NCBI GenBank assembly: GCA_965261315.1
Contig: CBDHDM010000072.1
Location: 1-64,000, forward strand
Length of the DNA: 64,000 nucleotides
Reading direction: 5' to 3'
DNA from: Endozoicomonas sp965261315
Lineage (GTDB): Bacteria; Pseudomonadota; Gammaproteobacteria; Pseudomonadales; Endozoicomonadaceae
The position numbers and the translations under genes are program-made. The notes below the pieces were generated by a model. It was not told the DNA's origin, did not search any database, and saw only the letters and a program-made list of their open reading frames with translations. Position 1 is the first letter of the stretch. Every line of letters starts with the position of its first letter. Below, one piece after another: positions 7,442-17,474 of this stretch.

Positions 7442-9451
7442 CTAATCGGCGAATTTAACCGTTCTTCTGCGTCGATAAATCCAGAGCGGGATCAGGCCCA
7501 GCAATATCAGGCCTGAATAATGCCATGGGATGTTGCTTTGTGGTGAACTTGCGGAAGAGTCTGGAGCACCTTTCACCTTTACTGCATTCTTTTGTGCAGG
7601 CGTATTGTTGATCCACCAGGTATAAATATCGGTACTGTACAATGGATCTGTTTCTGGCCTCACCAATCGGCTGGAGTGTGCAATCCGGTCGTAGGGATAA
7701 TACCATTGTGGGATCAGGTACTCTCCCCAAAGCAGTACACGATCCAGTGCTTTAACGGCAGTGGTCAGTTCTTCCCGGCTCCCGGCGTTAATAACATTAT
7801 CAATCATGGCGTCAACGACGGTGCTTTGAATGCCCATATAGTTTCTACTGCCCTTGGTGTCAGCTGCTTTACTGCCCCAGAAACCGGTCTGCTCGTTCCC
7901 CGGAGATGCAGACTGACCGTAGCCCACCACGATCATGTCATAATCAAAGTCTCGGATACGGTTAATGTACTGGGATAGATCAACTGTACGAATATTAAGT
8001 TCTATACCCATTTGTTCAAGATTTTTCTTGAAAGGCAGCGCAACTCGTTCAAGGGAAGGCTGGGCGATCAGTAACTCGATCTTAAGAGGCTGGCCCTGAT
8101 TATTCACCAGCCTGTTCTTGTCCAGAGACCATCCTGCGCTTTTCAGAAGTGTCAGGGCTTTCTGCAACTGTGGGCGGATATTTCCAGAACCATCCGTCAC
8201 TGGCAGTGTATAAGGTTCGGTAAACAGCTTTTCAGGCAACTGATTGCGCCAGGGTTGTAACAACTTAAGCTCTTCGCCTTCAGGAACACCCGAAGCCTCC
8301 ATTCCGGAATTGCCAAAATAGCTTTGTGAGCGAATATAGCTGTCATGAAAGAGGTTACGATTTAACCACTCAAAATCCAGTGCATAACCAATGGCTCTGC
8401 GAACCAGTGGGTCCTGGAAAGCGTCGCGCCTCAGGTTAAAAGCAAATCCCTGAATGGGCGCAGGGTTACGGGTAGGGATTGTTGCCAGAATAAGATCACC
8501 CCGGTGTACAGCGGGAACATCGTAGGCAGTAGCCCAGTTTTTGGCCACATTCTCATATCGCAGATCGTACTCTCCCGCTTTCAGCGCCTGGAGTGCAACA
8601 TGCTCATCCCGGTAGTAGTCATAACTGATCTCATCAAAGTTGTAACGGCCCACATTTACGGGTAGATCTTGTGCCCAGTAATCTTTCACTCTGTGGTAGG
8701 TGATGCTGCGACCACCGTCAACGTTCATGACCTGATAAGGGCCGCTACCGAGAGGCGCCTTAAGAGAGGCTAATGAGAAATCGTTTTCCTCCAGCTCCCA
8801 GTGATGTTTTGGCAAGACTGGAAGCTCTGAGAGAATAAAAGGCAATTCCGGGTTGTTAGCATGTTTGAAGTTAAAGCGAACACGCCTGTCAGAAAGCGCT
8901 GTCACGGATTCTACGTCGGAATAATAACTGCGATAAAAGGGGTGCCCCTTTTGGGTAAGCAGTTCGAAAGTGTATTTTACATCATTGGCGGTAATGGCTT
9001 TACCATCGTGAAAACGTGCGCGGGGGTTCAGGTTAAAGGTGATGCTGCTGTTATCCGCTGCCTTTTCTGCTGACTCTGCAATGAGCGGGTAAAGAGAAAA
9101 GGGTTCATCACGGCTCTGGGTCATCAGCGTATCGTACACAAGACCTATACCGGTGACGGGCGTTCCTTTATTGGTATAGGGGTTGAGGCTGTCAAAAGTA
9201 CCGCTGGCAGCCATTCGTACACTGCCACCTTTTGGCGCATCAGGATTGACATAGTCAAAGTGTTTAAAGGTTGTTCCCGGTTGTCCGTACTTTGCATCGC
9301 CATGGAGGACCAGCGTTGTTTGTGTGTCAGTACTGGATAATATATCGGATGCTGTTTCGGACGATCTGGCTGAAGAATAGGCAGCAAAGGAGAGTGCAAC
9401 CCCCAAGGTCAGTGTTGCAGCTTTGAGAGAGCCAGAGTTCATTACCATCAT
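7442..9451 (-). CDS. yejA: YejA-like peptide-binding protein with C-terminal membrane anchor
   Basis: This is an extracytoplasmic solute-binding protein of family 5 (669 aa, versus about 600 for YejA). It has an N-terminal signal sequence (KAATLTLGVALSFAAYSSA). The YejA hallmarks are present: FDYVNPDAPKGGSVR, GTFDSLNPYTNKG, RFHDGKAITANDV, and the C-terminal PQWYYPYDRIAHSSR and WW near the end of the domain. Unusually, it ends with a hydrophobic helix and a basic tail (YSGLILLGLIPLWIYRRRR), which should tether it to the inner membrane with the C-terminus in the cytoplasm. Neither of the two upstream paralogs has this. It is adjacent to yejB and is probably the main receptor of the importer. 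The start could also be the second or third Met in MMVMN. Confidence 0.9.
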   Translation of the reverse strand: MMVMNSGSLKAATLTLGVALSFAAYSSARSSETASDILSSTDTQTTLVLHGDAKYGQPGTTFKHFDYVNPDAPKGGSVRMAASGTFDSLNPYTNKGTPVTGIGLVYDTLMTQSRDEPFSLYPLIAESAEKAADNSSITFNLNPRARFHDGKAITANDVKYTFELLTQKGHPFYRSYYSDVESVTALSDRRVRFNFKHANNPELPFILSELPVLPKHHWELEENDFSLASLKAPLGSGPYQVMNVDGGRSITYHRVKDYWAQDLPVNVGRYNFDEISYDYYRDEHVALQALKAGEYDLRYENVAKNWATAYDVPAVHRGDLILATIPTRNPAPIQGFAFNLRRDAFQDPLVRRAIGYALDFEWLNRNLFHDSYIRSQSYFGNSGMEASGVPEGEELKLLQPWRNQLPEKLFTEPYTLPVTDGSGNIRPQLQKALTLLKSAGWSLDKNRLVNNQGQPLKIELLIAQPSLERVALPFKKNLEQMGIELNIRTVDLSQYINRIRDFDYDMIVVGYGQSASPGNEQTGFWGSKAADTKGSRNYMGIQSTVVDAMIDNVINAGSREELTTAVKALDRVLLWGEYLIPQWYYPYDRIAHSSRLVRPETDPLYSTDIYTWWINNTPAQKNAVKVKGAPDSSASSPQSNIPWHYSGLILLGLIPLWIYRRRRTVKFAD

Positions 9452-9587
9452 AAGAAACCGTTAGTGTTTTAAAATCTCTGAGGAGTCTTGTTTATAAGCA
9501 ATCGTTCTAATATAGACTTAACCATGGATTGTTGTTAAGTACCAGTAATGCTTTTGTAATCGTGACGGGTTTTATGCTAAGTGCTTT

Positions 9588-11420
9588 TCAAAATTCCCGC
9601 CACCAGGTACTTAAGCCATTTTCGAAGGGGGGAGCAACTTCAGGGTGCTTCAGGCCTGGCCGGTAGACCATCGGCCAATAGGGCAGGTACCATTGAGGAA
9701 TCACTGCGTAGTGCCAGAGCACAATGCGATCAATTGCCCAGGTATACAGCTTTAACTCTTCCCTGGATTCTGCATTGATGGCTTTATCAATCATGCTGTC
9801 CAATACATCCAGTTTTATCCCGCTCAAATTTTGCCCTGCCACACTGTCTGCACTGGCACTGCTCCAGAAGTTTTTCAGCTCGGTGCCTGGCGTAACACTT
9901 GGGTAGAAACCATGAATGACCATATCAAAGTCAAACTTCCTGACGCGGTTAATGTATTGGGACGTATCAACGGTATTGATAGTGGCAGAGATACCAAGCT
10001 CACGAAGATTTCGAGCGAATGGAATCACAAAACGTTCATAGTCTGGATCTGTCAGAAGAATTTCAAATTTAAGCGGTTTGTTATCTTTATCCAGTATCTT
10101 CTTATTTTTGTAGGACCAGCCTGCGGTCTTTAACAGCTGCAAAGCAAGGGTTTTATTCTTACGCCAGTTTCCAGTGCCATCCGTTTCCACAGGTGTCCAG
10201 CGGCTGTCGAAAAGTTCTGGAGGAAGCTCCGACGTCCACGGAGTCAGAAGTGCTTTTTCCTTAGCAGAAGGTTGCTCTGTAGCAGCAAGGTCTGAGTTAG
10301 AGAAAAGGCTGTACGCCTGATAGTACATCCCAAAAAAGAGATGCTGATTCATCCAGTTAAAGTCTAACGCCATTGATATCGCTTTTCTGACATTTCTCTG
10401 CGCAAAAACAGGTCTTCTCAAGTTGAATACAAAGGCTCGCATCCCCAGGCTTTTGTTGAAAATCTTTTCCTGAATAAATGTCGTTTGCTTTGAATTGTTT
10501 TTTTTGTACGCCTGAGACCAGTTTCGGGGATTGGCATCGATGCGCAGATCAAATTCACCCTTTTTGAATGCTTCAAGGGCAATGCCGTCATCCCGATAGT
10601 AGTCGGTTCTGATGATATCAAAATTATGCCGGCCCTTATTAATGGGTAGGTCAGCGGCCCAATAGTCTTTAACCCGTTCATAGGCGACATAGCGCCCTGG
10701 ACTAAAGTCCTTAACTTTATAAGGACCACTGGCCAGAGGTGGTTTCATGGTTGCTTTAAAGAGATCATTCTCTTCTTTTTGCCAGTAATGAGCGGGCAGA
10801 ATACGAAGTTGAGACAGTCGTAAAACCAGACTTTTAGCCGGTGATTCTGAGAAGCTGAAACGGACTGTTTTGGAATTGATGGCCTCCACTTTATTAATGA
10901 TTCCATATAGATGTTTATAGTGAGGCGGTCCTCTCTTTTTCAGTGACTCGAAGGTAAATACCACATCACTTGCGGTGATTCGAGTGCCGTCATGAAATCG
11001 GGCATCAGGGTTCAGGTGGTAAATGACCCATCGGAAATCATTGGGATATTCAATATGTTCAGCGATCAGCCCGTAAACTGAGTAGGGTTCGTCACCCGAT
11101 TTCACCATTAATGAGTCATAGAGAAAGTAACTGCCATCTGCCCAGATGCCTTTTGGCGCGAAAGTGTTGAATGTATCGAAAGTTCCCGTGACGCCTTTAC
11201 GGAGGATGCCTCCTTTAGGTGCATTGGGGGTAACATAGGAAAAATGTGTAAAGTGACTGCTGTACTTAAGCGTATTGTGAAAGCTCAGGCCATGAGCAGT
11301 AGTTGAGTGTTTTTCTATAGGGCTTGCCTGAGTGTTTAGCCATAGCGTCAGGGCTATTAAAACAACTCCCTTTCTTAAAAAGTCAGCCATATGACGGGTT
11401 CCTTTTTTATGGTTGACCAC
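9588..11420 (-). CDS. Second YejA-like peptide-binding protein
   Basis: This is a solute-binding protein 5 family paralog (610 aa) without a C-terminal anchor. The signal peptide is within MADFLRKGVVLIALTLWLNTQA, so the start may be the ATG at 11388-11390, which gives 600 aa; the upstream ATG at 11420 overlaps the end of the preceding gene. Hallmarks are FSYVTPNAPKGGILRKG, GTFDTFNTFAPKG, DARFHDGTRITASDV, SQYINRVRKFDFDMVIHG and PQWYLPYW. It lies between the two other binding-protein genes on the same strand, so the three presumably feed one YejBEF channel with different ligand ranges. That division of labour is inference from the tandem arrangement. Confidence 0.88.
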   Translation of the reverse strand: MVNHKKGTRHMADFLRKGVVLIALTLWLNTQASPIEKHSTTAHGLSFHNTLKYSSHFTHFSYVTPNAPKGGILRKGVTGTFDTFNTFAPKGIWADGSYFLYDSLMVKSGDEPYSVYGLIAEHIEYPNDFRWVIYHLNPDARFHDGTRITASDVVFTFESLKKRGPPHYKHLYGIINKVEAINSKTVRFSFSESPAKSLVLRLSQLRILPAHYWQKEENDLFKATMKPPLASGPYKVKDFSPGRYVAYERVKDYWAADLPINKGRHNFDIIRTDYYRDDGIALEAFKKGEFDLRIDANPRNWSQAYKKNNSKQTTFIQEKIFNKSLGMRAFVFNLRRPVFAQRNVRKAISMALDFNWMNQHLFFGMYYQAYSLFSNSDLAATEQPSAKEKALLTPWTSELPPELFDSRWTPVETDGTGNWRKNKTLALQLLKTAGWSYKNKKILDKDNKPLKFEILLTDPDYERFVIPFARNLRELGISATINTVDTSQYINRVRKFDFDMVIHGFYPSVTPGTELKNFWSSASADSVAGQNLSGIKLDVLDSMIDKAINAESREELKLYTWAIDRIVLWHYAVIPQWYLPYWPMVYRPGLKHPEVAPPFENGLSTWWREF

Positions 11421-13243
11421 TTACAAGTCCGATTGGATACCACCAGGTGCTCAAATCCAGTGCATAGGGGGCCGGATTTTCCGGGTATTTCAGTTGTTTC
11501 TTATGGACTACCAACCAGTCCGGTTGATACCAGAGTGGAAGGACATAGTGATTCCACAGAATAATTCGATCCATTGACTTGATCAGTGTTAATAGCTCTT
11601 TGCGGGAATTGGCCTGGGGTATTTTTTCTGTCAGTGTGTCGATGGATTTCAATTTTATGCCTGCAATATTTCTTGAGCCGTGCTGATCAACAGTGCTTGA
11701 GCCCCAGAGACTTGCCTGTTCTGTACCGGGTGAAGGGGTATGGGGAAAGGTGTGCATGACCATATCAAAGTCCTGACCTCTAACCCTTTCTACGTATTGG
11801 GCCACATCCACGGTCCCGTATATTGAGTCTGATCCCCATACCTTGCAGTGTCTTTTGTACTGGAATAAAGATGCGCTCATCTTCCGGAGAAGATAATAAA
11901 ATCTCAATCTCAAGTGGTTTTCCGTCACGATTGACCAATTGGTTCTTTTTGATGCTCCATCCACTTTGCTTCAGAAGTGACAGGGCTCTTCTTTTGCGTT
12001 CGCGACGGGTAATGCCAGCTTCACTGCCGGGTGGCAGCCATACCTGATTAAGTGCTTCCTGCGGGATTTCTGATTGCCAGGTTGAAAGCAGTTCTGTCTC
12101 CTGCTCGGAAGGTTTTCCGGATGCTCCCAGTTCAGTCCCTGCAAACACGCTGTCAGCTCTTTTGTACATACTGTGGAATAAGTGCTGATTTATCCATTCA
12201 AACTCGATGGCGTAACCCAGTGCTTCTCTGACGTTTGGATCAGACAACAGGGGTCTTCGAGAGTTATAGGTGATCGTGAACGTCTGTGGGTTATGGTTGG
12301 TCAGCGAGGATCGTATCAGTTGATATTTTTCCAGTGATTCATTTCTCAGCTGGTCATGCCATACACGGGGATCACTCACGGTTTTAAGGTCATATTCACC
12401 TTTTTGTAACGCTTCGAGCAGAACATTGTTATTTCGATAATATTCATACTGAATGCTGTCAAAGTTGTGTCGGCCAACATTGACGGGCAGGTTTTTTGCC
12501 CAGTAATTGTTAACGCGGACAAAGGTAATGGTACGTCCTGGCTCAATACGCACCGGTTTGTATGGGCCGCTGGTTACGGGTATTTCCATGCCTGGTGATG
12601 AGAAATCCCTTTTTTCCCAGTAATGTCTTGGGAGGATTGGCATTTGGCCAAGTATCAGGGGAAGTTCTTTATTATGACTATGTCTGAAGATGAAGAGCAC
12701 CCTGTTGTTACTGGTGACCTCGACCTTTTCAATATCCTGGTAAAAGTGTTTGTAGAATGTTGAGCCTTTTTCCCGGAGCAGATCAAAGCTGAATTTAACA
12801 TCCCCGGCAGTAACCGGCTGGCCATCATGAAATTTGGCCAGGGGATTGATGTAAAAGGCCACCCACTCATTTTTCGGGTCCAGCTCTATCTTCCCGGCAA
12901 TCAAACCATACTTTGTGAGTGGTTCATCCCAGGATCTGGCCAGCAACGTATCGTACATAAGGTGGCTGCCAGCGGCTGCTGTACCACGGTCTATGTAGGG
13001 CGTTAGACTGTCAAAATGGCCAATGACGCCTTGTTTCAATTCACCGCCTTTTGGTGCCCTGGGGTTTACGTAATCAAAGAACTGGAAATTCTCGGAATAT
13101 TTGGGTTGACCATAAAGGCTGATGGCATGTTGTAACTTAATCGTTTCAGCCATGGTAGATGCTGAAATGGCGAATAGAGCGATGCCGTTAAGCAGCGCGC
13201 GGAGAAGCAGCGGTGTCTTGAGCCTTGATAATGATAACCGCAT
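11407..13243 (-). pseudogene. Third YejA-like binding protein, interrupted by one frameshift
   Basis: The N-terminal 480 codons (from 13243) have a signal peptide (LLNGIALFAISASTMA), FDYVNPRAPKGGELKQG, HFDSLTPYIDRG and AKFHDGQPVTAGDV. They run in frame to GMGIRLNIR and then shift. The remainder continues in another frame as TVDVAQYVERVRGQDFDM and ends at 11407 with ALDLSTWW. Removing one C from the CCC run at 11815-11817 restores a single reading frame of about 610 codons. So this is a full-length gene with a +1 homopolymer insertion, which is either a real mutation or a base-calling error. The 3' end overlaps the upstream start of the next paralog. It is the first binding-protein gene of the yej cluster. 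Confidence 0.88.
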
Positions 13244-13338
13244 TTGGAGAACCTCAATGCCTGTGCTGATAGGCTTATCGACTGATTGAGTTATTTTTTT
13301 CAGGCTTGTTGTTGTTTTTGAACGGTCAAATAACTGTT

Positions 13339-13380
13339 CCTTCCGGCAGCAGAGCTATCAGGATAGCAGCTGCCGGAAGG
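13339..13380. terminator. Strong hairpin between mltD and the yej cluster
   Basis: CCTTCCGGCAGC (13339-13350) and GCTGCCGGAAGG (13369-13380) are perfect 12-bp reverse complements. The loop itself can pair (GCTATC/GATAGC), giving a nearly continuous 42-base stem. No T-run follows on either strand, so it is at best an atypical terminator for mltD. It sits in the 190-base gap before the first binding-protein gene. Confidence 0.5.
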
Positions 13381-13437
13381 TGGAGATAGATGGAGCCGGG
13401 TTACTCGACTTCACCTGGTAAGAGGGAAGCTAAAAGA

Positions 13438-15059
13438 TCAGAAGTTGCGGGTTACATTCACAAACAATGTTACCTGCTGGCCGGGATGAATGTATCTTCC
13501 ATTCATATCGGTATTCCAGTCACGGATCTGATCGACATTAACATTAAACTTTGAGGCGATTTTAGCCAGAGAGTCACCGGAGCGAACTTTGTAGTTCACT
13601 TTTCGGACAACGGCATTATTGGTACTCCGTTTCTTCCAGACAGCCAGCTTCTGGTCGATCCGCAGTGTGTCTCTGGGGCGACATATTGTTCCAGCGGGCC
13701 AGCTCATTAACGCCGACATTGTATTTCTGCGCAATGGTCCAGAAACTGTCGCCGGACTTCACCCGGTACTCCACCTTATTACGACCATTCACCGCACGGT
13801 TCTGCTTGGTTGCAAGGCGCTGGCTGGCACTGAGTGTATAAGATTCAGAGGCTTTGGCTGCCACGGGTATCATCAATCCCTGACCAACACGGATGATCGT
13901 ACTGTTGAGCTTGTTAACATCGGTTATGACATTAACGCTGGTACGGTACTCCATTGCAATGGTGCCAAGCGTATCACCCGCCTTGACCGTGTAACGATGC
14001 CAGGTTAAACGTTCTTCCGGAGGCAGGGTTGCCAGCTGAGTACGGAAGTGTTCAGCATAGGTTACTGGAACCACCAGATGGTGAGGCCCTTCAGGGGGGG
14101 TTGACCAGCGATTAAGTCCAGGATTGAGTCGATAGAGTTCCTCAAGCTCAACACCCGATAACTTTGATGCTTTTGCCATGTCCAGCTGACCACTGGTCTG
14201 AACCTTGGCAAAATAGGGTTTGTTTGGGATATGGTCGAGCTTGACGCCATGCTTCGACGGGTTTCGAACCACTTTCCCAAGGGCGATCAACTTGGGTACA
14301 TAGGCTGTGGTCTCGCTGGGAAGGTCCAGCGCCCAGAAACGTGTTGATTTACCCAGTTTTTTGTTCTTTCGTACGGCTCGTTGAACCCGACCTGGTCCGG
14401 AGTTAAAGGCGGCCAGTGCCAGTTCCCAGTCTCCAAACATATTGTACAGGCTCTGCATGTAATCCAGTGCTGCGCGTGTTGAATGCACAACATCCCCGGC
14501 GACCGTCATACCACCAGTTCTGGTTGAGTCCGTAATACTCGCCAGTTTCCGGCATAAACTGCCAGAGTCCTGAAGCGCCAGCATGGGAATATGCAAAAGG
14601 ATCAAAGCTACTTTCAACAATAGGCATCAGTGCCAGTTCCAGTGGAACATTTCTGGCCTCTGCTTCTTTAACAATGAAATAGAGGTATGGCTCTGACCGT
14701 TTGGATATCTGGCTGAAGTAGGACTTGTGTCGTTTGTACCACTCCAGTTCTGCCTGGATCCGGCTGTTGTTCTGATTGAGATCCATGGCTAAGCCGGATT
14801 GAATCCGAACCCAGAGATTATCAACCACCACGGGAGCTTTAACTGGAACCACCTTCACCGGCTCTTGGGCTTCAACCTTTTCTACAACAGGTTTTGACGC
14901 TTTTTTCTCTGAAGAGAGAGTCGACGAAGTGGATGATGTGCTAACCAGTTGGCAACCCGTCAGAAACAGGGAAAAGGCCAGCGTTGGCAGTGCACGTTTT
15001 GGAACGATAGGGCCAAATTGAAAATTTCGCTGGCCTTTGGAGTAGGGGGTTTTGGTCAT
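13438..15059 (-). pseudogene. mltD: Membrane-bound lytic murein transglycosylase D with three LysM domains, two frameshifts
   Basis: MltD cleaves peptidoglycan glycan strands from the outer membrane. The N-terminus has a lipoprotein signal (SLFLTGC lipobox). It is followed by the SLT domain with catalytic Glu in PIVESSFDPFAYSHAGASG and LWQFMPETGEYYGLNQNWWY. The frame then shifts: one extra G/C in the CCCC run at 14494-14497. It continues as DVVHSTRAALDYMQSLYNMF, AAFNSGPGRVQRA, and LysM 1 (YTVKAGDTLGTIA) and LysM 2 (YRVKSGDSFWTIA). It shifts again at the GGGG run 13675-13678 and ends with LysM 3 (YKVRSGDSLAKIA). Both shifts are +1 in homopolymers, and correcting them gives one complete gene of about 540 codons. 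The gloB-mltD order matches E. coli. It may be intact in the living cell. Confidence 0.9.
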
Positions 15060-15101
15060 ATATCTGTTTCTGAGAGTTATCAGCTCATTATTTTACCACT
15101 A

Positions 15102-15893
15102 TCAAAAATTATCCTTCCATGCTCGGATTACCCTTAGAATCTCAGCGGGTTCGGCATTTGAGGGTGCTCCCCTGTTACAGGCAGCCTTAATAACGTCAGG
15201 CTGATTGGATCTTAAAAAGGGGTTAGTTGCCAGCTCCTTTTGAAGTGTGGATGGCACTGTTGGCTGATTTTCAGACCGGCGTTCAGCTACTTCTTCCACA
15301 TATTCCTTCAGGATCCGGTTTTCAGGCTCGACAGCCTGAGCAAATTTCAGGTTGGCCTGAGTATACTCATGGGCACAGTATACGCGGGTATCGCCGGGAA
15401 GTGCTGCCAGACGCGACAGACTGGCATACATTTGCTCTGCAGTTCCTTCAAACAGTCGGCCACAACCACCTGCGAAGAGTGTGTCTCCACAGAAAAGTGC
15501 GGGATGGCCTATTTCACCGGTTTCTGTGAAGTAGGCAATATGGTCAAGCGTGTGGCCCGGTGTTGCAACAATGTTGAACAGATTTCCATTCAGGTTGATG
15601 GTGTCACCATCTTGCAGTGTATTGGTTATGCCATCAATATTCTTGTTGTCAGGCCCATATACCGGAATATTTTTTCCTTCGGTGAGTTCCTTGACCCCTC
15701 CGGTATGGTCAAAGTGGTGATGGGTGATCAAAATGCCGGAAAGGTTAAGTTTACGTTCGTCCAGTACCTGTTGAACAGATTTGGCGTCACCAGGGTCAAC
15801 AACGTAAACATTCCTGCTGTCCGGTGAATGAAACATCCAGATATAGTTGTCATCAAATGCAGGTATCGGAGATATGATCAGCATTGCCTTCAT
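15102..15893 (-). CDS. gloB: Hydroxyacylglutathione hydrolase (glyoxalase II)
   Basis: This enzyme hydrolyses S-D-lactoylglutathione to lactate and glutathione, the second step of methylglyoxal detoxification. It has 263 aa. The metallo-beta-lactamase fold is clear: the dinuclear metal motif THHHFDH (57-63), GHTLDHIAYF, FCGDTLFAGGCGRLFEGT and the family-typical YCAHEYTQANLKFA. The C-terminal HAGH-type extension (NPFLRSNQPDV) is present. The N-terminus MLIISPIPAFDDNYIW indicates that the real start is likely the fourth residue (ATG at about 15884). It precedes mltD on the same strand, and yafS is divergent, as in Enterobacteria. Confidence 0.95.
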   Translation of the reverse strand: MKAMLIISPIPAFDDNYIWMFHSPDSRNVYVVDPGDAKSVQQVLDERKLNLSGILITHHHFDHTGGVKELTEGKNIPVYGPDNKNIDGITNTLQDGDTINLNGNLFNIVATPGHTLDHIAYFTETGEIGHPALFCGDTLFAGGCGRLFEGTAEQMYASLSRLAALPGDTRVYCAHEYTQANLKFAQAVEPENRILKEYVEEVAERRSENQPTVPSTLQKELATNPFLRSNQPDVIKAACNRGAPSNAEPAEILRVIRAWKDNF

Positions 15894-16195
15894 GTCCTTA
15901 CTTTCATCCCTGTGATCATCATTGCACGGGGAAAGTCATTGAATGAGCCACATACTATAAGAATGTCGGTATCATGTGGAGTCATCGTTAACCCATCATT
16001 GATGACATTGATGAATTTTTTCAGTGTAAACTGGGACACAGTGAGGTTAACATGAAGAAACATGGTTATGAAAAGTAGCCTGTTTTGCCCCTGTTGATTT
16101 GAGAAGGTTGCTCGAATACTGTAATCACTCTGCTGGCCCGGATAGACATTAGGTTTGAAAAAAAACGCTGGCTTTTTATTGGTACAATAATTTGC
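15894..16195. other. Intergenic region between gloB and yafS
   Basis: These 302 bases separate divergently transcribed gloB and yafS. No supported ORF was found in either strand; the minus-strand open frame crossing it (to 16348) only mirrors yafS. It should hold both promoters. A TACAAT box (16183-16188) lies just before the yafS start, but I found no well-spaced -35. Confidence 0.6.
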
Positions 16196-16993
16196 ATGAT
16201 TCGATGTTTTGGAAAAAGGACCAAAAGCAGTCTCTCTGATCGAATTGGAGACTTGCGGCATTGGCTGGAGACCGACTCCGGAAAAATTCTGGTGAGTTAT
16301 GAGCAGAGTCTTCTGGAGAGAGAACTCAGTACGATATTTGGCTTCCATGCAGGGCAGTTTTCCGCATCCTGGCGAGCTGATCTTATGTCCAGCAGTCCGG
16401 TTCGGCGGCAGTTTATATTGAGTTCAGCTCACCTTGCTGATTGTCCAAGACCTCAAATTGTTGCAGACCCCCTCTATTGGCCAGTGTCTCCAGGCAGCCT
16501 TGATCTGGTTCTGTTGCAGCATACTCTGGAAATTGCGGACAGTCCTCATCGCCTGCTGAGTGAAGCAGCCAATACCATCATACCGGATGGAAAACTGGTG
16601 ATTATTGGTTTTAACCCATACAGCCTGAGTAATATCACTCGCTGGTGTGTACCCAGTCAACGCAGTTTGTTGAGGGATACTCATTTTATATCACCATCCA
16701 GGCTCAGAGATTGGCTGGCACTGCTAAATTTCAGTGTCGAAAAAGTGGTTTATGGTGGCTATGTACATCCTCTGAAAAAGTTTTTCACGGGTTTGCGAGG
16801 TGACTTGATCGAAGAACGTCTCGAGCAATTTCAGCTGCCGGTTGGTGGTTTTTATATGATGATTGCAACTCGTGAAACGCCAGGGTTAACCCCAGTTAGA
16901 AAGGTCTGGTCCGATGTGAGAAGACGGTTTGTTGGTCAACCTCTCTCTCGGCCCAGTGCAGGTAGAGTTAGTAAGGACTGGAGTTCTTCTTGA
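16196..16993 (+). CDS. yafS: SAM-dependent methyltransferase, YafS-like
   Basis: This 265-aa class I methyltransferase-like protein lies between gloB and rnhA, exactly where E. coli carries yafS. Motifs are modest: a helix-rich N-terminus, then VSPGSLDLVLLQHTLEIADSP (the acidic/post-I to motif II region of methyltransferase domain 11) and the motif III-like IIPDGKLVIIGFNPYS with SLSNITRW, which is characteristic of this family. The C-terminus is basic. The substrate is unknown. The last codons overlap the TTG start of rnhA by four bases (TTGA), suggesting translational coupling. Confidence 0.87.
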   Translation: MIRCFGKRTKSSLSDRIGDLRHWLETDSGKILVSYEQSLLERELSTIFGFHAGQFSASWRADLMSSSPVRRQFILSSAHLADCPRPQIVADPLYWPVSPGSLDLVLLQHTLEIADSPHRLLSEAANTIIPDGKLVIIGFNPYSLSNITRWCVPSQRSLLRDTHFISPSRLRDWLALLNFSVEKVVYGGYVHPLKKFFTGLRGDLIEERLEQFQLPVGGFYMMIATRETPGLTPVRKVWSDVRRRFVGQPLSRPSAGRVSKDWSSS

Positions 16994-17430
16994 GTCAAAC
17001 AGTTGAAATTTTTACAGACGGTGCCTGTAAGGGTAATCCCGGCCCTGGAGGATGGGGTGTTTTGCTCCGTTACGGCAACGTTGAGAAAGAGCTTTATGGT
17101 GGTGAGCCGGAAACCACGAACAATCGCATGGAGCTTATGGCAGCCATTGAAGGCCTGAAAGCGCTGAAGCGCTCTTGTACGGTTATTCTTACCACTGACT
17201 CTCAGTATGTACGTAAGGGGATTACGGAATGGCTTGCAGGCTGGAAACGCAAAAACTGGAAAACGGCATCAAGGCAGCCAGTGAAGAATCAGGATCTCTG
17301 GCAACTGCTTGATGAGCAGAGTCAACGACATGAAATAGACTGGCGCTGGATTAAAGGCCATGCAGGGCACCGTGAAAATGAAATTGCAGATCAGCTGGCC
17401 TGTAAAGGTGCAGAATCATTCCGGAAGTGA
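16990..17430 (+). CDS. rnhA: Ribonuclease HI
   Basis: RNase HI degrades the RNA strand of RNA-DNA hybrids (R-loops, Okazaki primers). At 146 aa it lines up residue for residue with the catalytic set of E. coli RNase HI: D10 (FTDG), E48 (NRMEL), D70 (TTDSQYV), H124 (KGHAGH) and D134 (NEIADQLA). The basic protrusion GWKRKNWKT is also present. Translation starts at a TTG that overlaps the yafS stop, with no nearby ATG that would preserve D10. It is followed 44 bases later by dnaQ in the same direction; in E. coli the two genes are divergent, so the orientation here differs. Confidence 0.96.
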   Translation: MSQTVEIFTDGACKGNPGPGGWGVLLRYGNVEKELYGGEPETTNNRMELMAAIEGLKALKRSCTVILTTDSQYVRKGITEWLAGWKRKNWKTASRQPVKNQDLWQLLDEQSQRHEIDWRWIKGHAGHRENEIADQLACKGAESFRK

Positions 17431-17474
17431 GTCCTTGTTTTTATTGAGATCTGAAAATTGAGATTATTTAACCC

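Noticed and set aside
15240..15827. 195-codon plus-strand open frame inside gloB
   Set aside because: It is antisense to a fully conserved gloB and has no family features; it mirrors that gene's codon usage.
15890..16348. 152-codon minus-strand frame between gloB and yafS
   Set aside because: It overlaps the coding start of yafS and reads as low-information sequence; the gap more likely holds two divergent promoters.
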